Shown here one piece after another: positions 59,950 through 64,000 of a stretch of DNA of 64,000 bases. Both the position numbers and the translations under genes were made by a program. Under the pieces are notes generated by a model. It was not told the origin of the DNA. It worked only from the letters and a program-made list of their open reading frames with translations, and did not search any database. How positions within the stretch are numbered: the stretch's first letter is position 1; each line of letters opens with the position of its first letter. This DNA is from Buddleja alternifolia. Lineage: Eukaryota > Streptophyta > Magnoliopsida > Lamiales > Scrophulariaceae. The stretch lies in assembly GCA_019426215.1 (NCBI GenBank), contig CM033404.1, forward strand, positions 3,038,001 through 3,102,000, given 5' to 3'.

Positions 59950-60994
59950 GGGAAAATTTCACTTTTGGTCCCATAATTTAGGCTTTTTTCAATTTTGGTC
60001 TCATTGTTTACGGGTTTATCACATTTTATCCCATAACTTACATTTTTTATCAATTTTGGTCCCATTAACGATTTCTATCCAAAAACTAACGAAATCGGCA
60101 CGTGCGTGGCATGTGGTCCGTTAATCAAACCTTAAAAAAAAAAAACCTAAAAACTTATTTTTTTATTATTTTCTATTTTCTATTTTCTATTTTTGATTTT
60201 GATTTTTCTTTTTTCTTCTTCATCTTCTTCACAAAAAATACCCCAAAAAACCCTAATTTTATCTCTACACCAACTCCATCACCAACACCATGAACACCAC
60301 CTTCACTCCGCCTCCACCGCCGCCGCCAGCCACCACCTCCACCGCCACCGCCTCCGCCTCCGCCGCTGCTGCTAGCCACCACCACCCTCATTGAAATCGC
60401 CGTCGTCACCACCACACACAACACAAGCCCGCTGCCATTACCCTCAATCTGGTGCCGCCGCCACCACCACCACTCTCACCCTCAGATCCGCAGCCCCCCG
60501 CCACCACCACCATTACCCTCACTATAAATCGCTGTTGTCGCCGCCACAACCACACACAACACAAAGCTTGCCGCCACCACCCTCACTCCATAATCCGAAG
60601 CCACCCCCACCCTCAACGCAAAATCCGCAGCCACGGTGGCAAAATGCAGGTGGTTGGTGTTATATATATATGATATGTATATGTATATGTATATGAGTAC
60701 ATGTATATGTATATGTATATGTATATGAGTACATGTATATGTATTTATACGTATATGTATATGTATATGCATATAAAATAAATCAAAATAAAAAATAGAA
60801 AATAAAAAAAAAATAAGTTAGGGTTTGACTAACGGACAAGTGTCGTCACCCCCGTTAGTTTTTGGACGGAAGTCACTAATGGGACCAACATTGAGAAAAA
60901 ATACAAATTATGGGATATAATGTGATAAACCCGTAAACAATGGGAACAAAATTGAAAAAAGTCGAAATTATGGAACCAAAAATGAAATTTCTCC
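59950..60994. mobile_element. Mutator-like element, 1.05 kb, with GC-rich fragment and 10-bp target duplication
   Basis: The left end GGGAAAATTTCACTTTTGGT pairs with the inverted right end GGAGAAATTTCATTTTTGGT; the repeats continue about 160 bp (TCCCATAATTTAGGCTTTTT). Target duplication AATATTCAGT lies at 59940-59949 and 60995-61004. The body contains a GC-rich block (60290-60650) of CCRCCRCC-type sequence with no stop in several frames, and a GTATAT microsatellite (60660-60770). No transposase is present. A captured gene fragment is possible but the sequence is too simple to identify a source. Confidence 0.9.
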
Positions 60995-61266
60995 AATATT
61001 CAGTAATATGCTAGGTGAAATGATAACAAGTCACACATTCTATTTAATGATTCGTAATGGGCTATTTTGAAGCAAACCTTTTTGTACTTTTACGCTTAAA
61101 CCCATAACTTGTATCCTTCATTTAGCTTCCCCTCTATTTAGATGTTCGTTAGGAGAAGTAAGAAAGACGAAGAATAAATCAACTGGTGATCAGGGAATTG
61201 GGCTGCAACACAAGTAAACTTTTTTCGCTCACAATCATACAACTCCTAGCTGAAAAATTCCAAGAC

Positions 61267-62003
61267 ATGAAGATCCCATTTTTCAAGAAACGCCGGAGGC
61301 CTACGTCTGCCTTCGCCACTTCCACCGAGACATTTTCCACTACACAATATTTCCTCGCTTGTTTCGCTCCTTTATGGCGTAGAAAATCTACCATCTTCCA
61401 CTATTCTTCTGGTACTGTATTCAATTGTGTATGCGTCTACGTGATTAACTTATCTATTTTATTTATGATGTATTATTTAATAATTAATTTTATCATTTGA
61501 ATGATTAGGATATTTGAGATAGCTCCATTAGGCTCAAAAAATGTTCTCATTTTTTAGAGTTCCGGTTGAGCAGAATGCTAAGCTTAAGCCCCATGCCAAG
61601 TCCGTGTTTGTCCTGGTTAGTCTCCATTTTGTTATTCACATAATCACGTCTTTAATTATCAGTCAACATGCGTGTATCTGATACACGTGAGGTACAATTA
61701 TTATTTTTTGTACGTTAAATAATGAAATAGAGTGTAACATAGAATTATATAGAAATTTGCAAGTTTTTTCTTGATTAGCTTTATATTTATGTGGTAATTT
61801 TATTGACATATTTAGGTTCACAATTGAGTTCATGAACAAAATAAGAAAGTTTGTTAAATTTTTAGTGGCACAATTATAATATGATTTGAAGAGTCATAAG
61901 ATTAGCAATGACTTGTTACATTTTTGTAGACGTGTGAAGCTGCAGTTCAACTGCGGAAATCAGGAAAAGTTGTGATTAGAGATTCAACTCTTACAAAAAT
62001 AGG
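61267..62003 (+). pseudogene. Small three-exon gene of unknown function, interrupted by a retroposon
   Basis: Exons 61267-61411, 61560-61615 and 61930-62003 join with matching phases: MKIPFFKKRRRPTSAFATST and a Trp/Arg-rich stretch, then VPVEQNAKLKPHAKSVFVL, then TCEAAVQLRKSGKVVIRDST followed by LTKIG. Splice sites are TCTG|GTACTG, TTTAGAG|TTCCGG, CCTG|GTTAGT and TTTTGTAG|ACG. The basic, Ser/Thr-rich start could be a mitochondrial targeting peptide. The third exon is broken at 62003 by a retroposon. Without the insertion the frame would run five more codons to a stop at 62544, giving about 97 residues. I do not recognise the family. Confidence 0.5.
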
Positions 62004-62507
62004 GAAAAAATGATGTAGGACAAGAAGCCTATATTTTTCGAGAATTTTCAAGATTTAGAAAAATTACAACTTTTGATCTGGGTGGAGTTATGAGGTCCTT
62101 TACATATGCACGCGAGAAGCAAAATTAAGTTGTTTTGGTCACTTTTGGGCCACTTTTTTATTTTTCATTTATTTTTGGACGAATTTTAGTATTATTTTTG
62201 TTATAGTTGAGTCCTAATCCTATGGATATAAGTTAGTAGAGTTATATTTAGTTTAGGTTAAGTTAGAATAGTCATATTAATTTTAAAGTTAGATTAGAAG
62301 AGTTCCAATCCTTATAGGATTTGGAGAAGTGCTTCTATAAATATAAGTTTTTAGATTGTTATTATGATGATTATTTTCAGAATTATTAATAAAATCTTTA
62401 CTTTTGTAATTCTTTGAGTGCGCTCAAATTTTATCTTGAAGTTTGAAGACGTGTTCTTCAATTCTTTAAAAATCTATCGCTTCCGCTACGTCAAAAAAAA
62501 AAAAAAA
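62004..62507 (+). mobile_element. Poly(A)-tailed retroposon, about 504 bp, with perfect 18-bp target duplication
   Basis: AACTCTTACAAAAATAGG occurs at 61986-62003 and 62508-62525. The inserted sequence ends in about 17 A. This is the signature of LINE-mediated retroposition. The insert has no frame and no Pol III boxes I can see; TATAAATAT and AATAAAATC near its 3' half resemble an LTR or transcript end. Its source is unknown. Confidence 0.88.
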
Positions 62508-62655
62508 AACTCTTACAAAAATAGGTGTTGTCCACTTCAAATAGGGCGTCGTTGATGAACATTTTGAGGTATATTCATCATTCCATTTTGTCTATAAACC
62601 ATCAAGTTTTCATAAAAATCTCAATCTTGAAGGAATTTTGACCTCTTCACTTTCA

Positions 62656-63703
62656 AGGGACAAAAGAGGTTTTATCGCATTTAGGTGCTGAATTATAAAA
62701 TGTAACAAAATATTTCCTGAACTATCAAATATAACAAAATAGTTTATCGACTTGATGGACGTTTTGGCTTGACTTGATATGTTACTGAAATGACATTGGG
62801 TTTGACCGTTGCAATGTGACCATTGAAAAAATTTGCGAATTTTGCCCTCAATTGTTTTCAATAAAATGGGTTTTTTGTGTACGTATAATTTTGCTATTTT
62901 TAACCATTTTCTACTAATTTTTGTGTCGAAAATAATACACCGATGTTTTACTAATTTTTTTAAAAAAAATTACTAAAAATCCCTTAAAATAAACTTATAC
63001 CGAAAAATCTTTTATAATATTTTTCAATTCAAAACACTCATTTCACCAACTTTTCTTTCAAAAAAATCTAACATTTGGGGTTCATAAATTTATGGATTTA
63101 ATTGTCCTTAACCTTCTGGAGCGAAAATTAATCGATTGTAGTTCCATCTAAAATTTTATTTATGTAGAAATTTTATATAATTTATACTAATTATGATTTC
63201 CATATAGAACTACAATTGATTAATTTCTAATCTAGAAGGCTAAGGGTAATTAAGTTCATAAATTTATTAACTTTATAGTTGCTTTTATGGAATGAAAAGT
63301 TGGTGAAATGTGTTGTTTTGTTGAAAGTTATTGCCATGGATTCTTTGGATATATAAGTTTATTTTAAGGGGTTTATAGTAATTTTCCCTAAAACAAATTA
63401 GTAAGTAGAAACTGGTACCAAAATATTTAAATAGTATCAAAATTATATGCACACGGAAGATTCATTTTATAGAAAGCAAGTGAGGGTAAAATAGGAAAAC
63501 TTTTTCAATTCCCACATTGCAATGCTCAAACTCAGTGCCACATCAGCAACATATTACGATAAGCCAAACGTCCGGCAAGTTGAGAGACTATTTTGTTATG
63601 TTTGATAGTTTATGGACCATTTCATTATATTTAATAGTTCAAGGACATAATACTATAAAGTATAAAGTGAATAATTCAGGAATACAAAGTGTATTTTGTC
63701 CAT
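62656..63703. mobile_element. Foldback element: imperfect palindrome about 1.05 kb
   Basis: The outer left arm (GGGACAAAAGAGG, TAACAAAATAGTTTATCGAC) is inverted in the right arm (AGACTATTTTGTTATGTTTG, ATTTTGTCC). The inner parts pair as well (AAATCCCTTAAAATAAACTT with GTTTATTTTAAGGGGTTTAT; CTAATTTTTGTGTCG side with ACAAATTAGTAAGTAG). Arms are about 500 bp with a short centre near 63165. The element is noncoding; superfamily is not clear because no target duplication is evident. Confidence 0.8.
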
Positions 63704-64000
63704 AATTTAATCATAATAGTCAATATTACAAAGACTCGTACTGATGAAGTTTAACTCTATTCATGAAATAAAGCTGGTCAATCGCATCTCGGGCCTGAGA
63801 CGATCCGGCCCACTTGACATCGCAAGATAATTTCTCTTTCCCCCATCATATTTTCCACTTTTTAACGATTGTGATCTAGAATTGAAGATGATAATAAATA
63901 CTAGAGAGAATTTTTAGAGTAATTAATTGAGGATATTTCTAAAAGGATAACGTTGAAGTTTGGTTGGAACTTGGAATAAGCCCACCAGTCAAAGCTGAGT
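63704..64000. other. Window-end spacer
   Basis: No gene or repeat recognised. Confidence 0.3.

Noticed and set aside
60173..60772. Overlapping frames on both strands rich in Pro, Ser, His or Gly
   Set aside because: They are simple CCRCCR and GTATAT sequence inside a transposon; open frames in all directions indicate composition, not coding.

Overview
The window is nuclear DNA of a flowering plant, most likely a eudicot. It is AT-rich, has spliced genes with GT..AG introns, and carries plant-specific families (REM-type B3, FAR1-related, PPR and DOXC dioxygenase sequences). Every type of plant transposable element is present. It is a repeat-rich intergenic landscape with only two genes that look intact: a single-exon F-box gene (2181-3638, minus) and a three-exon REM-like B3 gene (35203-37105, minus). 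Species cannot be fixed by reading.

Layout. 1-1.6 kb: decayed LINE ORF2 tail. 2.2-3.6 kb: F-box gene. 4.1-6.3 kb: short repeats around a Mutator-like element carrying a GC-rich fragment. 6.4-17.0 kb: a macrosatellite of about 12 units of about 860 bp with perfect palindromes. 17-21.5 kb: retroelement debris and an eight-copy 109-bp minisatellite. 21.9-23.0 kb: a broken B3 gene with a MITE in its intron. 23.3-25.1 kb: two TIR elements with clear target duplications and a SINE. 25.28 to at least 31.6 kb: a minus-strand region that starts with a Helitron-type 3' terminus and holds same-strand fragments of a BOP1-like WD40 gene, a PIF1-like helicase and a NIPA-type magnesium-transporter gene; I infer a gene-capturing Helitron. 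34.7-35.0 kb: PPR relic. 35.2-37.1 kb: B3 gene.

39.7-51.9 kb: a FAR1-related gene cut by a 10.9-kb LARD-like LTR element. The element has 3.43-kb nearly identical LTRs, TSD GAACT, a tRNA-Met primer site, a polypurine tract and no coding capacity. 52.9-54.0 kb: a dioxygenase pseudogene lacking its HxD iron ligands. 54.1-58.1 kb: a minus-strand gypsy remnant (3' LTR, PPT, gag) with a 182-bp tandem duplication, the second copy split by a solo LTR. 59.95-61.0 kb: a Mutator-like element with a 10-bp TSD. 61.3-62.5 kb: a small three-exon gene split by a poly(A)-tailed retroposon with an 18-bp TSD. 62.66-63.70 kb: a 1.05-kb foldback palindrome.

The genes do not form a pathway. What unites the window is repeated disruption: almost every non-TE gene except the F-box and the downstream B3 gene is broken by, adjacent to, or carried inside a mobile element. 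All assignments come from reading motifs, splice signals and repeat ends by eye; no database search was run.
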